The notes under the pieces were generated by a model that saw only the letters and a program-made list of their open reading frames with translations, was not told where the DNA came from and searched no databases. This document shows positions 8,573 through 17,225 of a stretch of 64,000 bases of DNA, in pieces. This stretch comes from Paenarthrobacter ureafaciens. Its GTDB lineage: Bacteria; Actinomycetota; Actinomycetes; Actinomycetales; Micrococcaceae. The stretch covers positions 248,001 to 312,000 of the forward strand of contig NZ_SBHM01000006.1 in NCBI RefSeq assembly GCF_004028095.1, in the 5' to 3' direction. How positions within the stretch are numbered: the stretch's first letter is position 1; each line of letters opens with the position of its first letter. The position numbers were made by a program, and so were the translations under genes.

Positions 8573-10093
8573 TTACGAATGCAGTCTTGGGGCATCAAAG
8601 AACGCGGTCTCGTAGCGGCAGGACTGGACGAAGGCTTCCTTCATGGCAGCCCGCTCACGGCCGGATGCCGCAGCTGCTGCGGCATCCGTGAGAGCAATCG
8701 CCTTCCGCGTCGCCTCCGCAAAATCCTCGTCCGCATAGGTCCTCAGCCAATCCGCGTAGGGATGGTTCTCCGGGGAACCGGCTTGGACGAAGTCGGCGTG
8801 CAGTTGCTGCCCCACTTCCGCATACAGCCAGTAGCAGGGCAGGACCGCAGCAAGCAGGACGCCGTAGCTTCCCGAAGCAGATGACGCCACCAGATGGTCC
8901 ACGTAGGCCTTGGTGACTGGGCCGCTCTGCGTCGTCGCTTCACGGCCGCTCAGCCAGTTCCGGTGCAATTCGGATTCCACGTCAAGGCACTGTTGGGAAC
9001 CCCGGGCCCAGAACAGCTGCTCTTCTTCGGTCGGGGCGAGGGCACCTGCCCGGGCAAGCACCCTGGAATACCCGTTGAGGTAAAGGGCGTCCTGGGCCAG
9101 GTAGTAACTGAACTCGGACTCCGGCAACTCCCCGGACCCCAAGTCCCGTATGAAGGCAAGCCCTTGGATGGCTTCCAGCTCCACGGCGGCTTCCTTCCAC
9201 AGGAGGGCAGCGAAGGCCCCGGGCCGGGATGATTCCCGGAGATGGTGGAAATGGTGGATCGGACCGCTCCCCTGGCCCACTTCAAGATCGTCAGCCCTCA
9301 TCAGAGCCTCGCGCAACCAGGGCTTGACTTCCCGCAGGGACGCCTCCCAATCTCCTGTTCTTGCCTGGACAGTGGCCAGGGCCGAGGACAACGAGCAGCC
9401 AGTGCCGTGGCTGTTCCGTGTCTGAACACGCGGTCCCCCGACTTCGATCACGTCCTGACGCAGCAAACCGCTGGTGTTGATGAGCGCATCCGGACACTGC
9501 GCCCCCGGCAAGTGGCCTCCCTTGACCAGCACCGTATTGCCGCACTCCCCGGCCAACCGTTTGCCCTGGTCCAGCGCCGCAGGCCAGTCCTCCGCTTCGG
9601 GTTCCCCCAGCAGCATGGCCAGTTCCGGAAGGTTGGGTGTAATGAGGTCCGCCATCGGCAGAAGGTCACGCAAGGCTGCCTCGGCTGATTCCCGCAGCAA
9701 CCGGTCACCGCTGGTGGCCACCATCACCGGGTCCAGGACCACGACGGCGGGACGTACCTTGGCAAGCCAGGTCCGGACCTCGTTGATGACGGCGGCATCA
9801 CCGAGCATCCCGATCTTCACGGCGTCGATAGCGACGTCGCTGCTGACGGTTTCCAACTGCTGGCGGAGGAATTCCACCGGCGGCACATGCACACCGCTGA
9901 CGCCCCGCGTGTTCTGGGCCGTCAGCGCGGTGATGGCGGCCATACCGTAGCCGCCGTGCGCAGCAATGCTTTTAAGGTCCGCTTGGATCCCCGCCCCGCC
10001 GGAGGGGTCCGAACCAGCAATGCTCAACACCCTCGGATGTGTACGGATGACCGCTGGCAACGGATAAACAGCAGAAGACGACATTGAAGTCAT
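8573..10093 (-). CDS. thiD: ThiD-TenA fusion: HMP/HMP-P kinase plus thiaminase II
   Basis: This 506-aa bifunctional thiamine protein has two domains. Residues ~20-280 are ThiD, which phosphorylates hydroxymethylpyrimidine twice: [17 protein letters not shown] at the start, the DPVMVATSG loop, and [13 protein letters not shown] with the catalytic Cys-type GTGC turn. Residues ~295-500 are TenA, which releases HMP from degraded thiamine. The active-site cysteine is in [11 protein letters not shown] (about Cys420), so this is the TenA-C class. The ATG at 10093 lies 7 nt after the GAAGGGA that forms the 3' end of the TPP riboswitch. The gene stands alone between rplU and rne, so it is an insertion into the usual rne-rplU order. 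Confidence 0.93.
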   Translation of the reverse strand: MTSMSSSAVYPLPAVIRTHPRVLSIAGSDPSGGAGIQADLKSIAAHGGYGMAAITALTAQNTRGVSGVHVPPVEFLRQQLETVSSDVAIDAVKIGMLGDAAVINEVRTWLAKVRPAVVVLDPVMVATSGDRLLRESAEAALRDLLPMADLITPNLPELAMLLGEPEAEDWPAALDQGKRLAGECGNTVLVKGGHLPGAQCPDALINTSGLLRQDVIEVGGPRVQTRNSHGTGCSLSSALATVQARTGDWEASLREVKPWLREALMRADDLEVGQGSGPIHHFHHLRESSRPGAFAALLWKEAAVELEAIQGLAFIRDLGSGELPESEFSYYLAQDALYLNGYSRVLARAGALAPTEEEQLFWARGSQQCLDVESELHRNWLSGREATTQSGPVTKAYVDHLVASSASGSYGVLLAAVLPCYWLYAEVGQQLHADFVQAGSPENHPYADWLRTYADEDFAEATRKAIALTDAAAAAASGRERAAMKEAFVQSCRYETAFFDAPRLHS

Positions 10094-10098
10094 GGAGA

Positions 10099-10178
10099 CA
10101 TCCCTTCGCCGGTGCTAACCGGACAGGTTCAACGGGTCTGGATCTCAGCCCGGCCCAATGCCCGGCACCCCGTGTCAG
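10099..10178 (-). promoter_or_regulatory. TPP riboswitch (THI element)
   Basis: Read on the minus strand, the THI-box elements are present in order: GGGGTGCC, GGCTGAGAT, ACCCGTTGAACCTG, CCGGTTAGCACCGG, then GAAGGGA. The last element is also the likely Shine-Dalgarno site of the ThiD-TenA gene. No terminator intervenes, so thiamine pyrophosphate probably blocks translation initiation. Confidence 0.95.
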
Positions 10179-10274
10179 TGTCCTAGCCTAGCCCGGAAGC
10201 CCCTCACGCCGGGAACCCCGGCGGCTAACGGCCTGGATATGACCCCAGCGGGCGGATGATGACCCGTTGCACGA

Positions 10275-10308
10275 CGAAGGCCGCACAGCATGCGCTGCGC
10301 GGCCTTCG
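10275..10308 (-). terminator. Hairpin downstream of rne
   Basis: CGAAGGCCGC and GCGGCCTTCG form a 10-bp stem that can extend through GCAGCGCATGCTGT. It starts 26 nt after the rne stop. No T run follows on the minus strand. It may be a terminator or a 3'-end stabilising stem. Confidence 0.5.
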
Positions 10309-10333
10309 TTCCACCTGTGTCTTCAGTGCCTGT

Positions 10334-13300
10334 TTACAGCTCCGACGCCGGAACACCCACCCCCAGGATGATCGGCTCCGATGCTGCAGTTGGCTTCTTT
10401 GCCGGCTCAGCCGGCGCCTTCGCTTCGTGCGAGGTCCCGCCACCTGTGGCGGCCCGAACGTCGTGGTGCTCAACGTTGGTCTCGTTGGCAGCGCCCTGGG
10501 CCCTGCTGGCGCTGCGGTTCCGCCTGCCGCGCCGGCCACGGGCGCCGGACCGGGACTCCACGGGTTCGGTACCAGCGGACGTGACTGCCAAGGGGTCGGC
10601 GCTCCCGGGAGCCTCAGCAGATTCAACATTCCCGGGCGCGTCCTGCCCAGACCCGGCAACCTCAGACCCGGGGACAACCTCAGGTGTGCCACCCAAGTGC
10701 GAGAAGGCCTCAGCCAGCAGATCCAGGCTCATGGCAGGTTTCTTGGCAGGTTCGTCGTGATGCTCCACGAAGGGCAGAGCCACTTCCTCTCCGCCGAAGC
10801 GCAGTACCGGAGCCGGACGGCCCTCCCTGGCCGCAGTTTCTGCCGGGGTGGAGCCCTGCGTCTGCCCGCCCTGCTCAGGGGCCTGGGCGGCATCCCCTTG
10901 GGCAGGAGCCGACTGCGCAGGAGCCTTCCGGGCAGGATCCGCCTGGGCGGGACCCGACTGGCCTGCTTCCGCCTTGCCGGCGGCGCGTGCTGCTTCCTCG
11001 GCGCGGTGCACCTCGTCATCGTGCAGGTGTGCAGCGTGCGCAGCAGCGGCGATCGTCGCCAATGCGGCCCGGGTAGCCTCTGCCTTGGCTTTCTGGGCGG
11101 GATCCACGGACTCAGCCGGAGCGGGTGCCGTCGGGGCAGCGGCCGGCTGGACCGGCGTCGTAGCTTCCGGTGCCTGGTTGCCCCCCTTGCCGCGGCGACG
11201 CTTACGCTCACTGCGCTGGGACGGCTGCTGTGCTTCGGTGTGGGACCGGTGCTGCTCGGCAGCCACCACATTCGCGCGGCGGTGCTCCACGGGCTCGTCG
11301 TGCGTTACCACGCCGCGGCCGGCACAGTGCTCGCATTGCTCACCGAAGACCTCCAGCAAGCCTGTGCCCATGCGCTTGCGCGTCATCTGGACGAGGCCCA
11401 GGGACGTCACCTCCGCCACCTGGTGCTTGGTGCGGTCGCGGCCAAGGCACTCCACCAGCCGGCGCAGCACCAAGTCCCTGTTGGACTCCAGGACCATATC
11501 GATGAAGTCGATGACGATGATGCCGCCGATGTCACGGAGGCGGAGCTGGCGAACTACCTCTTCGGCCGCTTCCAGATTGTTCTTGGTGACGGTCTCTTCC
11601 AAGTTGCCGCCGCTGCCGGTGAACTTGCCGGTGTTGACGTCCACGACAGTCATGGCCTCGGTACGGTCGATCACCAAAGAGCCGCCGGACGGCAGGAAAA
11701 CCTTGCGTTCCAGAGCCTTGTGGATTTGTTCGTCAATGCGCCAGGCAGCAAAGATGTCCTGGTCCTTGGTCCACTTTTCCAAGCGACCCACCAGGTCAGG
11801 TGCAACGTACGTAACGTAGGCCTCAATGGTGTCCCAGGCTTCGTCGCCGGAAACAATCAGCTTGGAGAAGTCTTCGTTGAAGACGTCCCGAACCACCTTG
11901 ATGGTGAGGTCCGGTTCGCCGTACAGCAGCTCCGGTGCGAGCACCTTGGTTGAGGACGCCTGGCTCTCGATGCCTTCCCACTGCGCCCGGAGGCGGTTGA
12001 TGTCGTGGGTCAGTTCCTCTTCCGACGCGCCTTCGGCGGCCGTGCGGACAATAACGCCTGCGTTCTCCGGCAAACGGTCCTTGAGGATCCGCTTGAGGCG
12101 GTTCCGTTCGACGTCGGGCAGTTTCCGGGAGATTCCGGTCATGGAACCGCCCGGAACATAGACGAGGTAGCGGCCAGGCAGGGAGATCTGGCTGGTCAGG
12201 CGCGCACCCTTATGACCCACGGGGTCCTTGGTGACCTGCACCAGGACGGAGTCTCCGGACTTGAGCGCGTTCTCGATCCGGCGCGGTTGGCCCTCAAGGT
12301 TCACCGCGTCCCAGTTCACCTCGCCGGCATAGAGCACCGCATTGCGGCCGCGTCCAATGTCGACGAACGCTGCCTCCATGGACGGCAGGACGTTCTGTAC
12401 TTTGCCCAGGTAGACGTTTCCGATGAGGGAGTCCTGCTGGGTCTTGGAAACAAAGTGTTCAGCCAGCACGCCGTCTTCCAGGACGCCGATCTGGATTCTG
12501 TCATCGCGCTGGCGGACGATCATCTGGCGGTCGACGGACTCACGACGCGCCAGGAACTCGGCCTCGGTGATGACCTGGCGGCGGCGACCGGTTTCGCGCG
12601 ATTCGCGGCGTCGCTGCTTCTTGGCTTCGAGCCTGGTTGAACCCTTGACGCTCGCCACCCGGTTGGAGGCAGCGGTCTCGGTGATGGGGCGGGGCGCCCG
12701 GACCCGGGTGACCGTGTTGGGCGGATCGTCATCCGATCCGCCGGTCAGTTCGAGGTCCTGGTCCCCCCGACGGCGCCGACGGCGACGGCGCGAAGTGACG
12801 CCCTCTTCCAAGGCCTCCGCAGCCGGAGCTTCGTCGTCTTCGGTTTCGCTGCTGCCCTCGGCATCGTTGTCATCGCGTTCGTTGCCGCGGCGTCCGCGGC
12901 GGCCCCGGCTGCGGCGACGGCGGCGGCTGCCGGCATCTTCCGACTCACCTTCACCGCCGGCCTCGGTTTCATCGTCGGCCTCAGCGTCTTTTTCTTCGGC
13001 CGGGCGGACAACAGCACTGAGGTCGGGCGCCTGGAAGATCATCGAGGTGATGGAGACCGGCTCCAGGAACAAGGAGGACGAACCGGCAGCGTCCGTTTCA
13101 GCCTGCTCCTCCGCTGTTGCGGCCGGAGCTTCCTGGCTGGTTTCTGCGACGGGCTCTGCATCCGTGGCACCGGCTGTGGCTTCGGCAGCGGCTTCGGCGC
13201 TTTCGGCCTGCTGAGCTTCAACCTTTGCTTTTGCAGTACGACGACGGCGGACCGGCTTTTCCGGTGCAGCCTCGGCTTGCGCTTCTGCGGGCTCAGCGGC

Positions 13301-13705
13301 GGTTGCTGCTGCGTCTGCGGCCTCAGCGGAAGATCCTGCCGGTTCTGTGGCCACTGCCGGTTCGGTGGTCTCTGCCCGCGCGTCCGGCGCAGGGGTCCCA
13401 TCGAAGCCGGGAAGGGGCTCAGCAGGCTCAACCTTCTTGCGGGCACGGCTTCGACGTGCCGGAGCCTGCGCAGCTGGTTCTTCAGTAGCCGGTGCGCCGG
13501 CAGCGGCATCGGGGGCCTGGACAGCCGCAGCGGCATCGGCAGCTTCTTCGGCGGTCACCGGCTCTGCCGCACTGTCGGCAGCTGCCTTGGCGGCAGTCTT
13601 GCGGGGCGCGCGGGCGGTCCTGGCGCGGGTGGTTTTCTTGGGCGCCTCCGCTGCTTCCGCGGGTTCCGCCCCATCATTTACGGCTACAACCTGGTCATTA
13701 TCCAT
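10334..13705 (-). CDS. rne: Ribonuclease E/G
   Basis: This endoribonuclease is the main mRNA and rRNA processing enzyme of actinobacteria. I choose ATG 13705 (1,123 aa) because AGGAG lies 11 nt upstream and the preceding codons look non-coding. Residues ~1-350 are disordered: Ala/Glu/Pro-rich, with very basic Arg clusters near ~270-320. The catalytic core follows: RQMIVRQRDDRIQIGVLEDG, the S1 domain (NVYLGKVQNVLPSMEAAFVDIG), the DNase I-like domain with TVVDVNTGKF and VIDFIDM for Mg2+ binding, and the Zn-link cysteines in EQCEHCAGRG. The C-terminal ~270 residues are again Ala/Pro-rich and disordered. Core-in-the-middle with two long tails is the actinobacterial arrangement. Confidence 0.95.
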   Translation of the reverse strand: MDNDQVVAVNDGAEPAEAAEAPKKTTRARTARAPRKTAAKAAADSAAEPVTAEEAADAAAAVQAPDAAAGAPATEEPAAQAPARRSRARKKVEPAEPLPGFDGTPAPDARAETTEPAVATEPAGSSAEAADAAATAAEPAEAQAEAAPEKPVRRRRTAKAKVEAQQAESAEAAAEATAGATDAEPVAETSQEAPAATAEEQAETDAAGSSSLFLEPVSITSMIFQAPDLSAVVRPAEEKDAEADDETEAGGEGESEDAGSRRRRRSRGRRGRRGNERDDNDAEGSSETEDDEAPAAEALEEGVTSRRRRRRRRGDQDLELTGGSDDDPPNTVTRVRAPRPITETAASNRVASVKGSTRLEAKKQRRRESRETGRRRQVITEAEFLARRESVDRQMIVRQRDDRIQIGVLEDGVLAEHFVSKTQQDSLIGNVYLGKVQNVLPSMEAAFVDIGRGRNAVLYAGEVNWDAVNLEGQPRRIENALKSGDSVLVQVTKDPVGHKGARLTSQISLPGRYLVYVPGGSMTGISRKLPDVERNRLKRILKDRLPENAGVIVRTAAEGASEEELTHDINRLRAQWEGIESQASSTKVLAPELLYGEPDLTIKVVRDVFNEDFSKLIVSGDEAWDTIEAYVTYVAPDLVGRLEKWTKDQDIFAAWRIDEQIHKALERKVFLPSGGSLVIDRTEAMTVVDVNTGKFTGSGGNLEETVTKNNLEAAEEVVRQLRLRDIGGIIVIDFIDMVLESNRDLVLRRLVECLGRDRTKHQVAEVTSLGLVQMTRKRMGTGLLEVFGEQCEHCAGRGVVTHDEPVEHRRANVVAAEQHRSHTEAQQPSQRSERKRRRGKGGNQAPEATTPVQPAAAPTAPAPAESVDPAQKAKAEATRAALATIAAAAHAAHLHDDEVHRAEEAARAAGKAEAGQSGPAQADPARKAPAQSAPAQGDAAQAPEQGGQTQGSTPAETAAREGRPAPVLRFGGEEVALPFVEHHDEPAKKPAMSLDLLAEAFSHLGGTPEVVPGSEVAGSGQDAPGNVESAEAPGSADPLAVTSAGTEPVESRSGARGRRGRRNRSASRAQGAANETNVEHHDVRAATGGGTSHEAKAPAEPAKKPTAASEPIILGVGVPASEL

Positions 13706-14181
13706 ATGTGGCAACACTCCTGCCCCGGAAGCGCCGCCACATCCGGCACCCAATGGGGCAAATATTGTCAAAACCCGCAGGCGTTGACAGAAGTCAGTAG
13801 TATGCCTTCCGGTTCGCACCATCCTTGGGGTGCGGCAGCCCTGGAAGGCCAGTGCCTTGGTTCTAAAACCCGTTGTTCAGCTGCCACAACCAGGTGCCGT
13901 CCATTGTCATGGCGGGCCTGTAGCGGATCAGTCGATCCGTGCAGGCCCTGCTCATGCTGGCGGTCTTGGGAACAAGTCACCGGACCGGATGACGAATGTG
14001 GATCGGCTTCCGGCCATGTCCATTCTCTCACACCCCCGCACATTCACGGGGTAGGAACCGTGTCGCCTACCGGTTGTGGAAGGGAAAGCTGGGCGCAGGG
14101 TTCAGCATGCGGCGTTAGAATCCTCCAAAGAACCCATCCCGGCCAGACCGGGGCCACCCGTTGGAAGAGGATGCATCCGCG
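13706..14181. other. Intergenic region between divergent rne and VKOR genes
   Basis: About 475 bp with no supported gene. It should hold the rne leader (minus) and the VKOR promoter (plus). The clearest structure is an interrupted hairpin at 13914-13948. TAGAAT at 14113-14118 is a possible -10 box for the VKOR gene. The open frames here are not conserved-looking. Confidence 0.5.
13914..13948. repeat. Interrupted inverted repeat in the rne leader region
   Basis: GGGCCTG, CGGATC, then GATCCG, CAGGCCC form two stacked stems (7 + 6 bp) with small internal loops. It lies ~210 nt upstream of the rne start, so on the minus strand it would sit in a long 5' leader. Confidence 0.5.
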
Positions 14182-14853
14182 ATGCCAAGCACTGCCAGGG
14201 GAAACCTGGACCACCACGCCCCGCCCCCTGCTGCCGGACCCGCACCGCACAGGGATACGCTGCCCGCAGCCGTACGGGACAAGCCGTTTGCCTGGCTGCT
14301 CCTGGTGACAGGCGTTGTCGGTTGGCTGGCCTCGGGGGCATTGGTGCTGGAAAAGCTCCAGGTGCTCCAGGACCCAAACCACGTCACTGCATGCGACGTA
14401 AATCCATGGGTCTCCTGCGGAACAGTGATGAAGACGTGGCAAAGTTCCCTTTTCGGATTCCCGAACATGTTCATTGGCATCGTCGCCTTCGCCGTGATCA
14501 TCACCACGGCCATGGGAATCCTTGCCGGTGCCAGGTTTTCCCGGGGGTACTGGCTGGGCCTGCAGGCTGGAGTGACGCTCGGTTTCGCGTTCGTGGTCTG
14601 GTTGTGGTCGCAGGCTTTGTACGCGATCAACGTCCTGTGCCCGTTCTGCATGGTGGTCTGGGCAGCCATGATTCCCATGTTTGTGTGGGTCACCATCCGC
14701 AACATCAGCCACGGGGTCATTAAGGCGCCTGCCAGGCTGACCAAGGTGCTGGGCGATTCGGGGTGGATCATCGTGGCACTGCTTTACGTGGCAGTCATCG
14801 CGACGATCTTCTTCGCGTTCCTCCATGTTTTCGCCGGAACGTCCGGCTACTAA
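14182..14853 (+). CDS. Vitamin K epoxide reductase (VKOR) family membrane protein
   Basis: The protein has 223 residues from ATG 14182; a TTG at 14161 is an alternative. VKOR homologues reoxidise a DsbA-like partner using menaquinone and thus drive disulfide formation outside the cell. Four to five hydrophobic segments are visible. The CPFC redox pair is at Cys153/Cys156, and the loop pair is at Cys71/Cys79 (ACDVNPWVSCG), as expected for bacterial VKOR. The first ~35 residues are a hydrophilic Pro/Ala tail. No thioredoxin-like domain is fused and none lies next to it; the DsbA-like protein at 26641-27270 belongs to a cytoplasmic family and is not an obvious partner. Confidence 0.9.
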   Translation: MPSTARGNLDHHAPPPAAGPAPHRDTLPAAVRDKPFAWLLLVTGVVGWLASGALVLEKLQVLQDPNHVTACDVNPWVSCGTVMKTWQSSLFGFPNMFIGIVAFAVIITTAMGILAGARFSRGYWLGLQAGVTLGFAFVVWLWSQALYAINVLCPFCMVVWAAMIPMFVWVTIRNISHGVIKAPARLTKVLGDSGWIIVALLYVAVIATIFFAFLHVFAGTSGY

Positions 14854-14875
14854 GCACTTTCTCAAACACCGCGGG

Positions 14876-14924
14876 ATGACAGTTAAGGCCAATGTTCGTG
14901 ATGAACATTGGCCTTAACTGTCAT
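14876..14924. terminator. Bidirectional terminator, 22-bp perfect stem
   Basis: Two perfectly complementary 22-nt arms (14876-14897 and 14903-14924; core AGTTAAGGCCAATG) flank the 5-nt loop GTGAT. It sits between the convergent VKOR and ndk genes, 22 nt after each stop, and so can end both transcripts. Confidence 0.75.
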
Positions 14925-14946
14925 TTCGCTGTAGGTGCGCCAGGTC

Positions 14947-15363
14947 TTACTCGAACCAGATCTTGATCTCGCGCTCGGCAGACTCCACCGAGTCGGAGCC
15001 GTGGACCAGGTTCTGCTGGACAGCCAGTCCCCAGTCACGGCCGAAGTCGCCGCGGATGGTTCCGGGCGCCGCCGTCGTCGGGTCCGTGGTTCCCGCCAGC
15101 GAACGGAAGCCTTCAATGACGCGGTGGCCTTCAAAGACAGCTGCCACAACCGGCCCGCTCAGCATGAACTCAACCAGCGGCTCGTAGAACGGCTTGCCGA
15201 CGTGCTCCTCGTAGTGCTGCTCCAGGAGCTCCCGGGTCGCGTTGACCTTCTTCAGCTCCGCCAAGGTGTATCCCTTGGCTTCGATCCGGGCGAGGATGGT
15301 TCCGCTCAGGTTGCGGGCGACGCCGTCGGGCTTGACCAGGACGAGGGTCCGTTCAATGCTCAC
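14947..15363 (-). CDS. ndk: Nucleoside diphosphate kinase
   Basis: Ndk exchanges the gamma-phosphate between NTPs and NDPs through a phosphohistidine. The 138-aa sequence begins MSIERTLVLVKPDGVARNL, contains NATRELLEQHYEEHVGKPFY and ends with the active-site region NLVHGSDSVESAEREI (His near 122). Length is normal. A GGAG site precedes the start. It follows folC and the DUF4233-like gene in the same direction, an arrangement usual for actinobacteria. Confidence 0.97.
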   Translation of the reverse strand: MSIERTLVLVKPDGVARNLSGTILARIEAKGYTLAELKKVNATRELLEQHYEEHVGKPFYEPLVEFMLSGPVVAAVFEGHRVIEGFRSLAGTTDPTTAAPGTIRGDFGRDWGLAVQQNLVHGSDSVESAEREIKIWFE

Positions 15364-15405
15364 AGTTGCTCCAATGTGGTTTCTTGGTGGGGTTTCCCTG
15401 CCAGT

Positions 15406-15858
15406 TTACGGGGTTGGGGCGCCGGGCTCGTCACGGTGCGCAGCATCCCACTCGGCCTGTTCACGGTCGCGCTGGGCAACCTCCCGGTCAATCCGGATAC
15501 CCGTCCGGATGCCGTACCACCAGCAGATGGCGAACAGGATGCCCACAATGAACATCGTCGGTTCGGCCAAGCCCGTGAGGATGAGGACTATCTGCAGTCC
15601 CCAGCCCAGCCCGATGCCCCACGGCTTGGAGAGCACGGCGCAGGTGAGGACCAACACGACGCTCAGGGCAATGCCAACGCTGAGGATGATCGCCGGAGGA
15701 ACCTCTCCCCGCTTCAGCCCGAAGACCACCAGCGTGCCGAAGAAGGCGACGAAGGCCTCCAGCAACAGCACGGTTGAACCGAACATCACTTTGGTGGAAC
15801 GACGCTTCTTGGGCATGCCGGGACGCCACTCGCGTTGTGCCTTGGTCAGCTTGGCCAT
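15406..15858 (-). CDS. DUF4233-like four-helix membrane protein
   Basis: This 150-aa membrane protein has a basic N-terminus (residues 1-22) and four hydrophobic segments (~25-45, 54-73, 80-97, 99-117) ending in a charged tail. It matches what I remember of the DUF4233 family, which lies between folC and ndk in many actinobacteria. The function is unknown. It starts 2 nt after the folC stop, so the two are co-translated. Confidence 0.85.
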   Translation of the reverse strand: MAKLTKAQREWRPGMPKKRRSTKVMFGSTVLLLEAFVAFFGTLVVFGLKRGEVPPAIILSVGIALSVVLVLTCAVLSKPWGIGLGWGLQIVLILTGLAEPTMFIVGILFAICWWYGIRTGIRIDREVAQRDREQAEWDAAHRDEPGAPTP

Positions 15859-15860
15859 GG

Positions 15861-17222
15861 TCAGGCACCGGCCTTTCCGAGGAGGATACGGGCCTCGGCT
15901 ACCAAGGTGATGGAGCCTGTCACGAGGACTCCCCCGGCAAGGTCGTCATTGGATTCCGAACGTTCGACCGCCCATTCGAGGGCGTCGTCGAGCTTCTCCG
16001 CAATGTGGACGTTCTCCTCGCCAAAACCGAGGTCGACGGCGATTTCCGCCAGTTCCGCCGCGGGAATCGCCCGGGGAGAGTTGGACTGCGTAAAGCAGAA
16101 CTCCTCAGCCAGGCCGCCCAGTTGTTCCTGGAGTGTCTTGAGGATTTCCTCGGCGTCCTTCTCCTGGAGGATGCCGACCACCACCACGAGCTTGCTGAAA
16201 CTGAAGGCCTCATGGATGGCCTCGGCAGAGACCTTGATGCCATCGGGGTTGTGGGCAGCGTCAACCACGATCGTCGGCGCGGTCCGCACTACCTCCAGGC
16301 GGCCCGGGGAGGTGACGTTGCCGAACGCTTCGCGGAGGACATCGGCGTTCAGCTCTTTCTCTCCCCCGCCGAAGAAGGCCTCCAGCGCGGCAACTGCCAC
16401 CGCAGCGTTCTCCGCCTGGTGGGCGCCGTGCAGGGGAAGCAGCAGCTCCTCATACCGTCCAGCCAGTCCCTGGATTGTCAGCACCTGCCCGCCAACGGCC
16501 ACGCTGCGGGATTCCACGCCGAATTCGACGCCCTCGAAACGGAACGGAACGTCCACTTCACGGGCCTTGTCCAGGAGCACTTGGGCGGCATCCACGGGTT
16601 GCGCGGCACTGACCAGGAAGCCGCCGGGCTTGATGATTCCGGCTTTCTCGTAGGCGATGTCCTCCGTGGTATCGCCGAGGAGGTCCGTGTGGTCCAGGGA
16701 TATGGGCGTGATCACGGATACTTGGCCGTCGCCGACGTTGGTGGCATCGGTGATGCCGCCAAGGCCCACTTCGAAGACCGCAACATCCACCGGCTCATCG
16801 GCAAAGATCGCGAAGCCAAGGATGGTGACACACTCGAAATAGGTCAGGCGAGGCTGGCCCTCGGCGACGAGTTCGTTGTCCACGATCTCCAGGTAGGGCC
16901 GGATCTCGTCCCAAATCCTGACGAAGGTCTCGTCGGAGACGGGTTCGCCATTGATGCTGATGCGTTCGGTCACCTTGGAAAGGTGCGGGCTGGTGTACCG
17001 GCCGGTGCTGAGCCCGTGCGCGCGCAGTCCCGCCTCGATCATCCGGGCAGTAGAGGTCTTGCCGTTGGTTCCCGTGATGTGGATGATCGGAAAGGCCTTG
17101 TTCGGCTCGCCCAGGACCTCCATGGCACGGAACAGCGGAGCAAGGCGGGGTTCCATCTTGTTCTCCGGTGCGCGGCCGAGCAGTTCCGCATAGACGCTTT
17201 CGACCGAGAATTCGTCAGTCAT
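15861..17222 (-). CDS. folC: Folylpolyglutamate synthase/dihydrofolate synthase
   Basis: FolC adds glutamate to dihydropteroate and then to folates. The 453-aa protein shows the Mur-ligase P-loop ITGTNGKTSTARMI (~48-61), YTSPHLSKVTERISING, the DHTDLLG motif and VDAAHNPDGI. Length fits. It starts 3 nt after the ileS stop and is followed at 2 nt by the DUF4233-like gene, suggesting an ileS-folC-DUF4233-ndk transcript under the ileS T-box. Confidence 0.95.
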   Translation of the reverse strand: MTDEFSVESVYAELLGRAPENKMEPRLAPLFRAMEVLGEPNKAFPIIHITGTNGKTSTARMIEAGLRAHGLSTGRYTSPHLSKVTERISINGEPVSDETFVRIWDEIRPYLEIVDNELVAEGQPRLTYFECVTILGFAIFADEPVDVAVFEVGLGGITDATNVGDGQVSVITPISLDHTDLLGDTTEDIAYEKAGIIKPGGFLVSAAQPVDAAQVLLDKAREVDVPFRFEGVEFGVESRSVAVGGQVLTIQGLAGRYEELLLPLHGAHQAENAAVAVAALEAFFGGGEKELNADVLREAFGNVTSPGRLEVVRTAPTIVVDAAHNPDGIKVSAEAIHEAFSFSKLVVVVGILQEKDAEEILKTLQEQLGGLAEEFCFTQSNSPRAIPAAELAEIAVDLGFGEENVHIAEKLDDALEWAVERSESNDDLAGGVLVTGSITLVAEARILLGKAGA

Positions 17223-17225
17223 GGA

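Noticed and set aside
10256..11953. Plus-strand frame of 565 codons opposite rne
   Set aside because: It mirrors the Ala/Pro-rich C-terminal tail of RNase E; codon pattern belongs to the minus strand.
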